NCBI RefSeq assembly: GCF_033304615.1
Contig: NZ_CP129118.1
Span: 1,484,001-1,548,000, forward strand
Reading direction: 5' to 3'
Source: Sporosarcina oncorhynchi
GTDB lineage: Bacteria; Bacillota; Bacilli; Bacillales_A; Planococcaceae
DNA length: 64,000 nucleotides
The notes under the pieces were generated by a model that searched no databases, was not told the origin of the DNA, and worked only from the letters and a program-made list of their open reading frames with translations. Shown piece after piece: positions 53,746 to 63,995 of this stretch (its first letter is position 1; each line of letters starts with the position of its first letter). The position numbers were made by a program, and so were the translations under genes.

Positions 53746-54728
53746 TGGCTGTCATTTCTTATATTGATGCAATTACACTTGCGATGAAAGAAGAAATGGA
53801 AAGAGACGAGAACGTATTCGTTATTGGAGAAGATGTCGGTCGTAAAGGCGGAGTCTTCAAAGCGACAACGGGTTTATATGATCAATTTGGAGAGTATCGT
53901 GCACTTGATGCACCGCTTGCAGAATCGGCAATTGCGGGTGTAGGTATCGGTGCTGCAATGTATGGAATGCGACCGATTGCTGAAATGCAGTTTGCGGATT
54001 TCATCATGCCAGCAGTGAATCAGATTGTTTCTGAAGCTGCAAAGATCCGATACCGTTCGAACAATGACTGGTCTTGTCCGATTGTTATCCGTGCGCCTTT
54101 TGGTGGAGGTATTCATGGTGCACTTTATCACTCACAATCAGTCGAATCGATGTTTGCTAGCACTCCAGGATTGAAAATCGTTATCCCATCGACTCCATAT
54201 GATGCAAAAGGACTGTTGAAAGCGGCTATCCGCGATGATGATCCAGTGTTATTCTTTGAACATAAACGAGCTTATCGTCTGATTAAAGGTGAAGTTCCTG
54301 AAGAGGAATATGTACTTCCAATTGGTAAAGCAGATGTTAAACGTGAAGGGGACGACATTACAATCATCACGTACGGCCTATGCGTACACTTCGCATTGCA
54401 AGCTGCTGAAAGACTTGCAGAAGACGGTATATCAGCGCATATCCTAGATCTTCGAACGGTTTATCCACTAGATAAAGAAGGAATCATTGAAGCTGCTTCA
54501 AAAACAGGTAAAGTTCTTCTGGTCACTGAAGACAATCTTGAAGGAAGCATCATGAGCGAAGTTTCTGCCATCATTGCAGAAAATTGCCTGTTCGAACTGG
54601 ACGCTCCCATCAAACGTCTTGCTGGACCTGATATTCCTGCAATGCCATATGCTCCAACAATGGAGAAATTCTTTATGGTCAATCCTGACAAAGTGGAGAA
54701 AGCCGCTCGTGAACTCGCTGAATTTTAA
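53745..54728 (+). CDS. bkdAB: Branched-chain 2-oxoacid dehydrogenase E1 beta
   Basis: A 327-residue transketolase-like E1 beta subunit. VIGEDVGRKGGVFKATTGLYDQFG near residue 26-49, RAPFGGGIHGALYHSQSVE near 112-130 and LDLRTVYPLDKE near 230 are characteristic. It completes the E1 heterotetramer with BkdAA. Start overlaps the bkdAA stop by one base (TAATG), with AAGGGGG upstream. Confidence 0.95.
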   Translation: MAVISYIDAITLAMKEEMERDENVFVIGEDVGRKGGVFKATTGLYDQFGEYRALDAPLAESAIAGVGIGAAMYGMRPIAEMQFADFIMPAVNQIVSEAAKIRYRSNNDWSCPIVIRAPFGGGIHGALYHSQSVESMFASTPGLKIVIPSTPYDAKGLLKAAIRDDDPVLFFEHKRAYRLIKGEVPEEEYVLPIGKADVKREGDDITIITYGLCVHFALQAAERLAEDGISAHILDLRTVYPLDKEGIIEAASKTGKVLLVTEDNLEGSIMSEVSAIIAENCLFELDAPIKRLAGPDIPAMPYAPTMEKFFMVNPDKVEKAARELAEF

Positions 54729-54747
54729 GTGGAAGGAGGAAGTTTAA

Positions 54748-56067
54748 TTGGCTATACAAAATATTGAAATGCCTAAGCTGGGTGAAAGTGTCACAGAAGG
54801 AACAATTGAGAAGTGGCTAGTAAAGCCTGGCGATACAGTTAATAAATACGATCCTTTGGCGGAAGTAAATACCGATAAGGTGACTGCTGAAATCCCGTCT
54901 TCGTTTACCGGAACAATCAAGGAGATCCTTGTTCAAGAAGGTGAAACAGTGGAGGTTGGCGTCGTCGTTTGTACGATTGAGACTGAAGGTGGCGGAGAAG
55001 CATCAGCAGATGTGGCAGAACAACCTGCTGCAGCTCCAGTAAAAGAGGAACCTGCTAACGAGATGCCAGCAGCCGGCTCTCAAAAACCAGCTTCACCAGT
55101 GAAAAAAGGTGCAGGAGCGTCTCGCTATTCTCCTGCCGTTATGAGAATGGCACAGGAAAATGACATCGACCTATCTCTCGTTGAAGGATCAGGAAAAGAA
55201 GGACGCATCACTCGAAAAGATCTGCAATCGATCATCGATAGTGGAAACATCCCGACTGCTGCACCTGTGCAAACTGCTAAGGAATCTGAAACTCAAGCAC
55301 AATCTGCTACAGTTGTGCAACCAGTTGCGAAACCAGCTGCTCCTGCACCAATTCCAACTTCAGCCGGAGATATTGAAATCCCTATAACAGGCGTTCGAAA
55401 AGCGATTGCTACGAACATGTTGCGTTCAAAACATGAAGCTCCTCATGCCTGGACAATGATTGAAGTTGACGTTACGAACTTAGTACAATACCGTGACTCA
55501 TTGAAAAAAGATTTCAAACAGAAGGAAGGTTTCAATCTCACGTATTTCGCATTCTTCGTGAAGGCGGTTTCCCAAGCATTGAAAGAATTCCCGATGATGA
55601 ACTCCATGTGGGCTGGAGATAAGATAATTCAAAAGAAAGACATTAATATTTCCATTGCAGTTGCGACGGAAGATGCATTATATGTACCAGTCATCAAGCA
55701 TGCTGATGAAAAAACAATTAAAGGCATCGGCCGCGATATCAATGAACTGGCTTCCAAAGTCCGTTCAGGTAAATTGAAATCGGATGAAATGCAAGGTGGT
55801 ACGTTCACTGTAAACAACACCGGCTCATTCGGTTCCATCCAATCGATGGGGATTATAAATTATCCACAAGCGGCGATTCTGCAAGTCGAATCGATTGTGA
55901 AGCGTCCAGTCATCATGGATGGTGGAATGATTGCAGCGCGTGATATGGTGAACTTGTGCTTATCACTAGACCACCGTGTTTTGGACGGTCTTGTTGCTGG
56001 TAATTTCCTTGCTCGTGTCAAAGAAATACTTGAAAATATTAGTGCAGATAATACATCAATTTATTAA
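54748..56067 (+). CDS. bkdB: Branched-chain 2-oxoacid dehydrogenase E2 (acyltransferase)
   Basis: A 439-residue lipoyl acyltransferase. N-terminal lipoyl domain with lipoylated Lys44 in VNTDKVTAEI, Ala/Pro/Glu-rich linker, peripheral-subunit-binding domain (RYSPAVMRMAQENDIDLSLVEGSGKEGRITRKDL, about 130-165), second Ala/Pro/Gln linker, and catalytic domain ending LDHRVLDGLVAGNFLARV with the HxxxD active site. TTG start behind GGAGGAAG. Last gene of the bkd operon. Confidence 0.95.
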   Translation: MAIQNIEMPKLGESVTEGTIEKWLVKPGDTVNKYDPLAEVNTDKVTAEIPSSFTGTIKEILVQEGETVEVGVVVCTIETEGGGEASADVAEQPAAAPVKEEPANEMPAAGSQKPASPVKKGAGASRYSPAVMRMAQENDIDLSLVEGSGKEGRITRKDLQSIIDSGNIPTAAPVQTAKESETQAQSATVVQPVAKPAAPAPIPTSAGDIEIPITGVRKAIATNMLRSKHEAPHAWTMIEVDVTNLVQYRDSLKKDFKQKEGFNLTYFAFFVKAVSQALKEFPMMNSMWAGDKIIQKKDINISIAVATEDALYVPVIKHADEKTIKGIGRDINELASKVRSGKLKSDEMQGGTFTVNNTGSFGSIQSMGIINYPQAAILQVESIVKRPVIMDGGMIAARDMVNLCLSLDHRVLDGLVAGNFLARVKEILENISADNTSIY

Positions 56068-56075
56068 TACTAATG

Positions 56076-56110
56076 AAAAGCTGTCTCTCATTGCGGGAGG
56101 CGGCTTTTTT
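56076..56110 (+). terminator. Terminator after bkdB
   Basis: AAAAGCTGTCTCTC pairs with GGGAGGCGGCTTTT (14 bp, three G-U), short loop, ends in T6. Confidence 0.8.
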
Positions 56111-56252
56111 CCCTAAGGATTTTGGCAGCTAGATCACGGTTGTAAATTAACTTTAAAATGATTCACTTGTCGGGTACACTATAGATAGAAATAAAGCGAG
56201 TTTTACTGAAGTTTAACTACTTCACATGTAGTATACATACCGTTTTACCGTT

Positions 56253-56287
56253 GGAAACTATAGACTTTAAATTAGTCTGAAGTTTCC
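56253..56287 (+). promoter_or_regulatory. Leader hairpin upstream of mutA
   Basis: GGAAACT-AT-AGACT and AGTCT-GA-AGTTTCC form a 7+5-bp stem with a symmetrical 2x2 internal loop and TTAAATT terminal loop. No T tract follows, so it is not a terminator; it stands about 40 nt before the mutA start. Role is unknown. Confidence 0.4.
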
Positions 56288-56325
56288 GGGCCGGTTCACT
56301 CCAGAAAGCGGAAGGGGCAAATGAA

Positions 56326-57999
56326 GTGACAATTGAGAAAATGAAAAATACGTCTTTCGAAAAAGCTGACTTCGACCAATGGAAAAGTCTCGCTGTCGAC
56401 TCGCTGAAAGGCAAACCATTTACCAAACTGACAACGAATACTTTGGAAGGAATTGATATTCACCCGCTCTATTATGAGAGTTGTAATCACCAAAATACGT
56501 CAATCATCCAACAAATGAAAGAGGAGCGGGGATGGATCATCGCTCAACAAACCATAGCGGATGATGCAACCAGTTTCCTTGAACTGTTGAAAGCATCCAT
56601 TGAAAGAGGCAATGAATCGATCGTCTATGACGGTACAAATCCAATGAATTGGAATGAAGACGAACTCAAACAATTAGCAAGTTTGTTAACTGAATATCCT
56701 TCATACATGTTCAATATCGATAGCGGAGATTCCATTTTACGGGTATTTGACCTCATCAGAGTAGAAAGTCGTGACAAAGTCGCCGGAATTGTCGCTTCCA
56801 ACAATTGGGCAGTGCCTGAAGGGTACATAAAACTTCGAACACGTGGCGCTGATCTTTGGGACATTCACCATGCAGGTGCCGATGCTGTAACTGAACTGGC
56901 AGTCTCGCTGGCAACGGCATCTAAATTAGCAACCGCTTCCAATTCGTTTGCGGACTTTGCGGCTGCATTCTTCGTCAGATTTGCGATTGATACGCATTTC
57001 TTCATGGAAATCGCCAAACTTCGTGCATTTCGTATTTTGTGGAAGGCTTTCGCAAAAGCGTATAAAATCGACGATGCACCGGTTATTCCATTAGCTGCGG
57101 TTACGTCTATCCGTTCGTATTCTAAACTGGACCCTTACGTCAACTTGTTGCGGGCTGGAAATGAGACATTTGCTGCAGTACTGGGAGGAGCGGATATTAT
57201 TACGACGCACCCACACGATATTTTAACGGGACCAAGTGCCAGTTCAATCCGCTACAGCAGAAATATTCAGCTCGTTCTAAGAGAAGAGTCACATGTTGGC
57301 AAAGTACTTGATCCTGCAGGTGGATCTTATTTCATCGAAAAACTGACTGAAGAACTTGTCCGCAATACGTGGACACTATTCCTTGAAATAGAAAATGCTG
57401 GTGGCATAGACGGTTTCTTGTTGGATGATCATCTGCTTAAGCTGACCGCCGAACGCAATAGAGAGCTAGCCAGCGGTAAGAAATCACTTGTCGGAACAAA
57501 TACGTATGCAGAATTGATAGAGGTAGAATTGAAGGATTGGAACGGCATCAAAAAAACGGAGAGACCTGCTGGAATGTTTGAATCATACAGACAGAAGTTT
57601 GCCACATCGCAACCGGAAACCGTCATTTTGACATTCGGCCAATTGAAAGATTTCAAACCACGTGCTGATTTCGTAGCCGGTTTCTTGTCAACAGGGGGCA
57701 TTCATTCGAAATGGAGTCCTGCCTTCACTTCCGCCAATGAGGCTGTTGCATGGCTTGAGAAGGAAAAGCCAGACTATGCGATTGTTTGTGCAAATGATGA
57801 GACTGTGCAATCGGTCATGCAAACACTTCTAAATAATCGACCTGCGGGAATAATGTTGGACGTGGCTGGAAAGTTTAACGATCTATTAGTTGCTGCTTGG
57901 AAAGAGGAAGGTCTGACTGGGACAATCTACAACGGACAAGATAAAATCGCTAAACTGCAAAGCATCCATGAGTTGTGCAAAGGAGGTCGTCACAAATGA
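56326..57999 (+). CDS. mutA: Methylmalonyl-CoA mutase small subunit
   Basis: A 557-residue non-catalytic subunit of the adenosylcobalamin mutase. It has the mutase TIM-barrel part ([62 protein letters not shown] near residue 330) and a C-terminal flavodoxin-like domain, but the B12-binding DxHxxG motif is absent there, as is normal for small subunits. GTG start behind GAAGGGG; an ATG five codons later is possible. It overlaps mutB through ATGA. Confidence 0.93.
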   Translation: MTIEKMKNTSFEKADFDQWKSLAVDSLKGKPFTKLTTNTLEGIDIHPLYYESCNHQNTSIIQQMKEERGWIIAQQTIADDATSFLELLKASIERGNESIVYDGTNPMNWNEDELKQLASLLTEYPSYMFNIDSGDSILRVFDLIRVESRDKVAGIVASNNWAVPEGYIKLRTRGADLWDIHHAGADAVTELAVSLATASKLATASNSFADFAAAFFVRFAIDTHFFMEIAKLRAFRILWKAFAKAYKIDDAPVIPLAAVTSIRSYSKLDPYVNLLRAGNETFAAVLGGADIITTHPHDILTGPSASSIRYSRNIQLVLREESHVGKVLDPAGGSYFIEKLTEELVRNTWTLFLEIENAGGIDGFLLDDHLLKLTAERNRELASGKKSLVGTNTYAELIEVELKDWNGIKKTERPAGMFESYRQKFATSQPETVILTFGQLKDFKPRADFVAGFLSTGGIHSKWSPAFTSANEAVAWLEKEKPDYAIVCANDETVQSVMQTLLNNRPAGIMLDVAGKFNDLLVAAWKEEGLTGTIYNGQDKIAKLQSIHELCKGGRHK

Positions 58000-60149
58000 A
58001 AAAGCCTGATTTCAACAATATAGATTTAGCTGAATTGACGTCATCAATGAAGAAAAAAACTGATGAATCTCCTTTTTTGACGAATGAAGGTATTAATGTT
58101 AAATCCACCTATTCACTAGAGGATATTGCAGATATTAGTCATCTAGAAGATTTGCCTGGCATAGCTCCGAATACTAGAGGACCTTATCCGACGATGTACG
58201 TTGCAAGACCGTGGACGGTGCGTCAATATGCAGGATTTTCCACTGCCGAAGAAAGTAATGCATTTTACAGACGCAACTTGGCGATGGGACAGAAAGGTCT
58301 ATCTGTCGCTTTCGATTTGGCCACACATCGAGGATATGATTCCGACCATCCGCGCGTAACAGGAGATGTTGGTAAAGCGGGTGTAGCCATTGACTCTGTT
58401 GAAGATATGAAAATCCTTTTCGACGGGATTCCACTCGACCAGATGTCCGTATCGATGACGATGAACGGTGCTGTATTGCCTATCATGGCTTTTTATATCG
58501 TCGCGGCGGAAGAACAAGGTGTTGGGCCGGATATGCTTGCAGGAACTATCCAAAATGACATTTTAAAAGAATATATGGTGCGAAACACATATATCTTCCC
58601 TCCTGCAATGTCGATGCGGATTATCGCAGATATCTTTGAATATACGTCTAAAAAGATGCCGAAGTTCAACTCGATATCCATTTCTGGCTATCATATGCAG
58701 GAAGCGGGTGCGACTGCAGATATCGAACTCGCCTATACACTTGCGGATGGATTGGAATATGTTCGGACGGGATTGAAAGCGGGCATTGACATCGATTCAT
58801 TTGCTCCGCGTCTGTCGTTTTTCTGGGCGATCGGTATGAATTACTTTATGGAAATCGCTAAAATGCGTGCTGCCCGTAAAATCTGGGCTCAAATGATGCA
58901 GACATTTTCCCCTAAAAATCCTAAATCACTTGCACTGCGTACCCATTCACAGACGTCAGGATGGAGTTTGACAGAACAAGATCCATTTAATAATGTGACA
59001 CGTACGCTTGTAGAGGCGAATGCAGCCGCAATGGGTCACACGCAGTCACTCCATACGAACGCGCTAGATGAAGCGATCGCATTGCCAACAGACTTCTCTG
59101 CCAGAATCGCAAGGAACACCCAGCTGTTCCTTCAAGAAGAGACGTATATGACAAAGACTATCGATCCTTGGGGTGGTTCGTACTATGTTGAGAAATTGAC
59201 AGATGAATTGATGGAGAAAGCTTGGGAATTGATTGAAGAAATCGAGGAACTCGGCGGCATGGCAAAAGCCATTGAAACCGGTTTACCGAAGATGAAAATC
59301 GAAGAAGCTGCAGCGAAACGTCAAGCTAAAATTGACTCGCGTGCAGAGACAATTATCGGAGTCAACAAATATCGGCTTGATAAAGAGGAGCCAATTGATA
59401 TACTGGACATCGATAATTCACTCGTCAGACAAAAACAAATTGATCGGATAAATACGATGAAAGACAACCGAGATGAAAGTGCTGTGTTGACCGCACTTGA
59501 TGCATTGACTGAAGCTGCTAGTAATGGAACAGGTAATCTTCTCGAACTTTCAGTGGATGCTGCTAGAGCAAGAGCGACAATTGGTGAAATTTCAGATGCA
59601 ATTGAAAAAGTTTCTGGCAGACATAAAGCGATTATCCGCTCTGTTAGCGGAGTGTACAGTTCTAATTTCTCCAATGCGGAAGAAATTGATGAAGTGAAGC
59701 AGATGGCAGATGAATTCATGGAAAATGAAGGTCGGCGACCACGTATTCTCATTGCAAAAATGGGTCAGGACGGGCATGATCGTGGAGCAAAAGTTATTGC
59801 TTCCTCGTTTGCAGATCTTGGATTTGACGTGGACATTGGCCCATTATTCCAGACACCTGAAGAGACGGCCTTACAAGCTGCTGAGAACGACGTACACGTT
59901 GTAGGCGTCAGTTCCCTTGCTGCAGGGCATAAAACACTCGTGCCGACATTGCGGAATGAATTGGCGAAAATTGGTAGACAGGATATTTTAATCGTAGTCG
60001 GTGGCGTCATTCCTGCTCAAGATTATGAATTTTTACGAGAGAATGGTGCGACAGCGATCTTTGGCCCAGGAACCGTCATCCCTGTCGCAGCTCAGAAAGT
60101 GATTGAAGACATTTATCGCGCACTCGGTTACGAGGAAGTGATAGAGTGA
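57996..60149 (+). CDS. mutB: Methylmalonyl-CoA mutase large (catalytic) subunit
   Basis: A 717-residue adenosylcobalamin enzyme that interconverts (R)-methylmalonyl-CoA and succinyl-Co[27 protein letters not shown] near residue 78-103 is the mutase signature with the Tyr/Arg pocket, [19 protein letters not shown] near 315 the catalytic His region, and [15 protein letters not shown] near 588-602 the DxHxxG B12 ligand motif, followed by GGVIP. Start overlaps the mutA end; RBS AAAGGAGG. Followed with 4-nt overlap by meaB. Confidence 0.96.
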   Translation: MKKPDFNNIDLAELTSSMKKKTDESPFLTNEGINVKSTYSLEDIADISHLEDLPGIAPNTRGPYPTMYVARPWTVRQYAGFSTAEESNAFYRRNLAMGQKGLSVAFDLATHRGYDSDHPRVTGDVGKAGVAIDSVEDMKILFDGIPLDQMSVSMTMNGAVLPIMAFYIVAAEEQGVGPDMLAGTIQNDILKEYMVRNTYIFPPAMSMRIIADIFEYTSKKMPKFNSISISGYHMQEAGATADIELAYTLADGLEYVRTGLKAGIDIDSFAPRLSFFWAIGMNYFMEIAKMRAARKIWAQMMQTFSPKNPKSLALRTHSQTSGWSLTEQDPFNNVTRTLVEANAAAMGHTQSLHTNALDEAIALPTDFSARIARNTQLFLQEETYMTKTIDPWGGSYYVEKLTDELMEKAWELIEEIEELGGMAKAIETGLPKMKIEEAAAKRQAKIDSRAETIIGVNKYRLDKEEPIDILDIDNSLVRQKQIDRINTMKDNRDESAVLTALDALTEAASNGTGNLLELSVDAARARATIGEISDAIEKVSGRHKAIIRSVSGVYSSNFSNAEEIDEVKQMADEFMENEGRRPRILIAKMGQDGHDRGAKVIASSFADLGFDVDIGPLFQTPEETALQAAENDVHVVGVSSLAAGHKTLVPTLRNELAKIGRQDILIVVGGVIPAQDYEFLRENGATAIFGPGTVIPVAAQKVIEDIYRALGYEEVIE

Positions 60150-61243
60150 GAAAAAAAGATCGTGATGTGCAAGACAGTGCTTTGAATGTGATGGGCGGCA
60201 TCGAGTCTAGGCATGACGGTATTGTTTCTTCGGGTCGCAAACGATTTGTTAAGAAAAGTAAAGCGGTAGCTGTTGATGCCCTATATAATGAAATTAGCGC
60301 AGGTTCCAGACTTCATCTATCAAAAGGGATTACAATACTTGAAAGCATGCAACAGACAGATAAGGTCGCCGGGCAGGAATTACTAAGAAAGTTGCTGCCG
60401 AAAACAGGGTCCAGCATCCGCATTGGGATTACCGGTGTGCCTGGAGCTGGGAAAAGTACTTTTATCGAAACATTTGGTTTGCGACTCGCAGAAGAAGGCC
60501 ATAAAGTTGCTGTCCTAGCGATCGATCCGAGTTCAACGGTTACTGGAGGCAGCATTTTAGGTGACAAGACACGGATGGAAAGGTTAGCGAGGCACCCTAA
60601 CGCTTTCATCAGGCCATCCCCCTCCTCAGGCACTCTTGGCGGAGTTCACAAAAAGACACGGGAAACAATGCTTCTTTGTGAGGCGGCGGGTTATGACATC
60701 ATCCTTGTTGAGACGGTAGGAGTCGGTCAAAGTGAAACAGTTGTTAGAGGGATGGTTGATTTCTTTATGCTGCTCGTACTGACCGGTGCTGGTGATGAAC
60801 TGCAAGGGATGAAAAAAGGAATAATGGAATTGGCAGATTCAATAATCGTTCATAAAGCTGACGGAGATAATCTGAAATTGGCAAAGAAGACGGTTAGGGA
60901 ATATCGGCAATTATTGCATTTTCTGCAACCGGCAACGCCTGGGTGGATGTCTAATTCGATTCCTGTCTCATCTTTGAAAAACACGGGGTTCGATGATGTT
61001 TGGTCGACGATTACGGAATTTAAAGAAAAGATGGAAGTAAGCGGTATGTGGCATCAACGTCGCCAATCCCAAACGAAGGATTGGTTCCAATCCATGATAC
61101 GAGATCGTCTCATTGATAATTTTTTCGCTGAAACAGGGATGAAAGAACGGGTAAGTGGCCTGGAACAGCGGCTATTGACTGGAGAAATGACAGTAGCTAG
61201 TGCAGTTGACCAAATACTTCCGTCAAAAAAGAACGATGATTGA
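60146..61243 (+). CDS. meaB: MeaB/ArgK G-protein chaperone of methylmalonyl-CoA mutase
   Basis: A 365-residue G3E-family GTPase that protects and reloads the mutase with cofactor. Walker [10 protein letters not shown] near residue 97, [20 protein letters not shown] near 130 (switch), ETVGVGQSE near 190 (G3) and VHKADGDN near 233 (base recognition in the MeaB variant). N-terminal helical extension and C-terminal dimerisation arm are both present. GTG start overlapping the mutB stop by 4 nt shows coupled translation, consistent with a mutase-chaperone complex. Confidence 0.95.
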   Translation: MRKKDRDVQDSALNVMGGIESRHDGIVSSGRKRFVKKSKAVAVDALYNEISAGSRLHLSKGITILESMQQTDKVAGQELLRKLLPKTGSSIRIGITGVPGAGKSTFIETFGLRLAEEGHKVAVLAIDPSSTVTGGSILGDKTRMERLARHPNAFIRPSPSSGTLGGVHKKTRETMLLCEAAGYDIILVETVGVGQSETVVRGMVDFFMLLVLTGAGDELQGMKKGIMELADSIIVHKADGDNLKLAKKTVREYRQLLHFLQPATPGWMSNSIPVSSLKNTGFDDVWSTITEFKEKMEVSGMWHQRRQSQTKDWFQSMIRDRLIDNFFAETGMKERVSGLEQRLLTGEMTVASAVDQILPSKKNDD

Positions 61244-61323
61244 ATTACTAAGCAAATCGCTTTTTTGCAAGTAATACAGTCAACTGCTATGATAAACACA
61301 TATAAGGAAAGGGGACGATTTGA

Positions 61324-61764
61324 ATGACTATGGATTTTAATTTTTATATGGATGATATAACGAAAGTGGCTAGAAACGAGATGGAGGCAAGCGGCTATCA
61401 ACAACTTCAGACACCTGAAGAGGTGGAAGAGGCGTTGAAACGTCCGGGTACTACGCTCGTCATGGTCAACTCTGTATGTGGTTGTGCAGGTGGAATTGCA
61501 CGTCCAGCAGCAGCGCACGCAGTGCATTATGATAAACGTCCTGATCATCTAGTGACGGTTTTTGCGGGACAAGATAAAGAAGCGACTGCCTATGCACGAA
61601 TGATTTTTGGGGAAGACCATCTCCCATCTTCACCATCATTTGCACTCATGAAAGACGGAAAATTGGTAGCAGAAGTCGGTCGTTATGAGATTGAAGGTCA
61701 TGATCCAATGTCCGTCGTAACGAACTTGCAAAGTCAATTTGAAGAATTCTGTGAAGAAGTTTAA
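61324..61764 (+). CDS. brxB: Bacilliredoxin BrxB (YqiW)
   Basis: A 146-residue thioredoxin-like bacilliredoxin that removes bacillithiol from proteins. The CGC active site is Cys52-Gly-Cys54 in [18 protein letters not shown], typical of the BrxA/BrxB (DUF1094) family; the cis-Pro region [10 protein letters not shown] follows. Length equals YqiW. ATG behind AAGGAAAGGGG. It is followed by a strong bidirectional terminator. Confidence 0.92.
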   Translation: MTMDFNFYMDDITKVARNEMEASGYQQLQTPEEVEEALKRPGTTLVMVNSVCGCAGGIARPAAAHAVHYDKRPDHLVTVFAGQDKEATAYARMIFGEDHLPSSPSFALMKDGKLVAEVGRYEIEGHDPMSVVTNLQSQFEEFCEEV

Positions 61765-61767
61765 AAC

Positions 61768-61801
61768 AAAAAAACAGTCCAAATCATTGGACTGTTTTTT
61801 G
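61768..61801. terminator. Bidirectional terminator between brxB and prli42
   Basis: AAAAAACAGTCCAA pairs perfectly with TTGGACTGTTTTTT around a 4-nt loop, with A and T tracts on the flanks. Confidence 0.93.
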
Positions 61802-61803
61802 TT

Positions 61804-61902
61804 TTATCCTAGAAGAGCGCCTAACCCCATCATGATACTTGAAACAACCATGGCTGCAACCATAAGATAGACTACCGTCTTTTGTACTTTCTTATTACTC
61901 AT
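61804..61902 (-). CDS. prli42: Prli42-like stressosome-associated miniprotein
   Basis: A 32-residue frame on the minus strand: basic start MSNKKVQKTVVYLM, one hydrophobic segment VAAMVVSSIMMGLGALL and a final Gly. Length, the N-terminal SNKKVxK-VVxLM pattern and topology match Prli42, the membrane miniprotein that tethers the stressosome in Listeria and relatives. ATG behind AAGGGG, 8 nt away. It is convergent with brxB, sharing its terminator. Too short for ordinary gene finding, but pattern and ribosome site support it. Confidence 0.75.
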   Translation of the reverse strand: MSNKKVQKTVVYLMVAAMVVSSIMMGLGALLG

Positions 61903-62015
61903 CGGACAAATCCCCTTACCGTTATAGATACTTTCATTTTAACAGAAATACAGAAATTCTCAAGATGTAGCAGAATTAATTAGAAAACGGTACAATGGAG
62001 AGAGGGGGTGTCTGA

Positions 62016-62417
62016 ATGAAAAAAGTCGATCATATCGGAATCGCTGTAAAAAAAATAGAGAGCGCTCTGTCATATTACATAGAAACACTTGGTTTAACAT
62101 GCATAGGGATTGAAGAAGTGGAAAGTCAGAAAGTTAAAGTTGCATTTCTTGATGCTGGCAACATAAAGTTCGAACTGCTAGAACCGATGGACGAAACGAG
62201 TCCGGTTGCAAAATTCATCGAAAAACGTGGTGAAGGTATCCATCATATTGCTTTTGGAGTAACAGACATCCGTTCGAGGATGGCGGAATTGGAAGAAAAG
62301 GGCGTTCTCTTGTTGCAGGATGAACCCAAAAATGGTGCAGGCGGAGCGGAAGTGGCTTTCTTGCATCCAAAATCTTCTTACGGTGTATTGTACGAATTAT
62401 GTGACAAAGGGGAGTAA
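62016..62417 (+). CDS. mce: Methylmalonyl-CoA epimerase
   Basis: A 133-residue VOC-fold metalloenzyme converting (S)- to (R)-methylmalonyl-CoA. Metal and catalytic residues visible: His in DHIGIAV (His6), Glu in FELLEP, His in GIHHIAFGV and Glu in YGVLYELC at the C-terminus. ATG behind GAGAGGGGG. It links carboxylation of propionyl-CoA by the following gene with the mutase encoded 2 kb upstream. Corresponds to B. subtilis yqjC. Confidence 0.93.
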   Translation: MKKVDHIGIAVKKIESALSYYIETLGLTCIGIEEVESQKVKVAFLDAGNIKFELLEPMDETSPVAKFIEKRGEGIHHIAFGVTDIRSRMAELEEKGVLLLQDEPKNGAGGAEVAFLHPKSSYGVLYELCDKGE

Positions 62418-62421
62418 ATGA

Positions 62422-63969
62422 ATGGATATTTACGATAAAATCAACGAATTATACGATAAGAAGAGAGAAATCGAGCTAGGTGGGGGCGATGAAAGAATTG
62501 CTAAGCAGCATGAAAAAGGCAAATTAACAGCGCGTGAACGGATTGAACTTTTAGTTGATAAAGGGTCGTTCGTCGAGCTGAATCCATTTGTTGTCCACCG
62601 GACACGTGATTTCGGAATGGACAAGCAAGTTGGTCCTGGAGATGGAGTCGTAACTGGATATGCCAAAATAGAAGGACGTCCGATCTATTTGTTTTCCCAA
62701 GATTTTACCGTTTTTGGCGGCGCGCTTGGTGAAATGCATGCGATGAAAATCGCGAATGTTATGGATTTAGCTGCGAAAAATGGTGCGCCTTTCATAGGGT
62801 TGAATGATTCAGGTGGAGCACGTATCCAGGAAGGTGTCGTTTCTCTTGACGGGTATGGTGAGATATTTTATCGGAACGCTATCTATTCAGGCGTCATTCC
62901 GCAAATTTCAGTAATCCTAGGACCTTGTGCGGGGGGTGCCGTCTATTCTCCGGCCATTACTGATTTCGTGTTTATGACAGACGAAACGAGCCAAATGTTC
63001 ATAACAGGACCAAAAGTGATCGAAACAGTTACAGGTGAAAAGATTTCGTCTGAAGATCTAGGAGGTTCGAAAGTACATAATTCAATAAGCGGTAACGCAC
63101 ATTTCCGCGCCAAAGATGAAAAAACGGTTCTTCAGGATGTGAGGCATTTACTCTCTTATTTGCCACAAAATAATGATGAGAAAGCCCCAATCATCGAAAC
63201 GGAATTGGAAGACGACTACCGAAACGACCTTGCGGATGTCGTACCTTTCGAAACAATCAGACCTTACGATGTTCGAAAAGTCATTGAACAAGTTGTTGAT
63301 AAAGAATCTTTTTTGGAAGTTCAGGCAGAATTCGCTAAAAATGCTGTTGTCGGTTTCGCTCGAATGAAAGGCGAATCAGTTGGTTTGATTTGCAACCAGC
63401 CTAAAGTAATGGCTGGCGGTCTAGATATTAACTCATCGGACAAGATTGCACGCTTTATCCGCACTTGTGATTCGTTCAATATTCCATTGATCACTTTTGA
63501 AGATGTCACTGGTTTCTTCCCAGGGGTTAAACAGGAACACGGAGGAATCATCCGTCATGGCGCTAAGATCTTATATGCATATTCTGAAGCGACTGTTCCG
63601 AAAATCACAGTCATTCTTCGTAAAGCTTTTGGAGGAGCCTATGTAGCATTGAACTCTAAAGCAATTGGTGCTGATGTTGTCTATGCGTGGCCAAATGCCG
63701 AAATTGCCGTTATGGGTGCTGAAGGCGCAGCGAATATCATTTTCGCAAAAGAAATCGCAAACAGTGATAATCCTGAAACGACGCGTTCTGAAAAAATCGA
63801 AGAATATCGCACGAAATTCGCAAATCCATACGTTGCAGCTTCACACGGAATGGTGGATGATGTCATTGATCCTCGAGAGACACGAATAAAGCTGCTTCAG
63901 GCACTTGAAATGATGCGCAATAAGCAAGAAACGAGACCACGAAAAAAACATGGGAATATTCCTTTGTAA
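62422..63969 (+). CDS. mmdA: Acyl-CoA (propionyl/methylmalonyl-CoA) carboxyltransferase
   Basis: A 515-residue crotonase-fold carboxyltransferase of the PccB/MmdA/YqjD type. LTARERIELLVDKGSFVELNPFV starts the N-terminal domain, GGALGEMHAMKI and LNDSGGARIQEGV near residue 125 form the first oxyanion site, GPCAGGAVYSPAITDF near 170 binds CoA, and VTGFFPGVKQEHGGIIRHGAKILYAYSEATVPKITVI near 360-395 forms the second. Four nt after mce, so one operon. No matching biotin carboxylase or BCCP is beside it in the window. Confidence 0.93.
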   Translation: MDIYDKINELYDKKREIELGGGDERIAKQHEKGKLTARERIELLVDKGSFVELNPFVVHRTRDFGMDKQVGPGDGVVTGYAKIEGRPIYLFSQDFTVFGGALGEMHAMKIANVMDLAAKNGAPFIGLNDSGGARIQEGVVSLDGYGEIFYRNAIYSGVIPQISVILGPCAGGAVYSPAITDFVFMTDETSQMFITGPKVIETVTGEKISSEDLGGSKVHNSISGNAHFRAKDEKTVLQDVRHLLSYLPQNNDEKAPIIETELEDDYRNDLADVVPFETIRPYDVRKVIEQVVDKESFLEVQAEFAKNAVVGFARMKGESVGLICNQPKVMAGGLDINSSDKIARFIRTCDSFNIPLITFEDVTGFFPGVKQEHGGIIRHGAKILYAYSEATVPKITVILRKAFGGAYVALNSKAIGADVVYAWPNAEIAVMGAEGAANIIFAKEIANSDNPETTRSEKIEEYRTKFANPYVAASHGMVDDVIDPRETRIKLLQALEMMRNKQETRPRKKHGNIPL

Positions 63970-63995
63970 GAGATACTAAAAAGGAGAGATATTGA

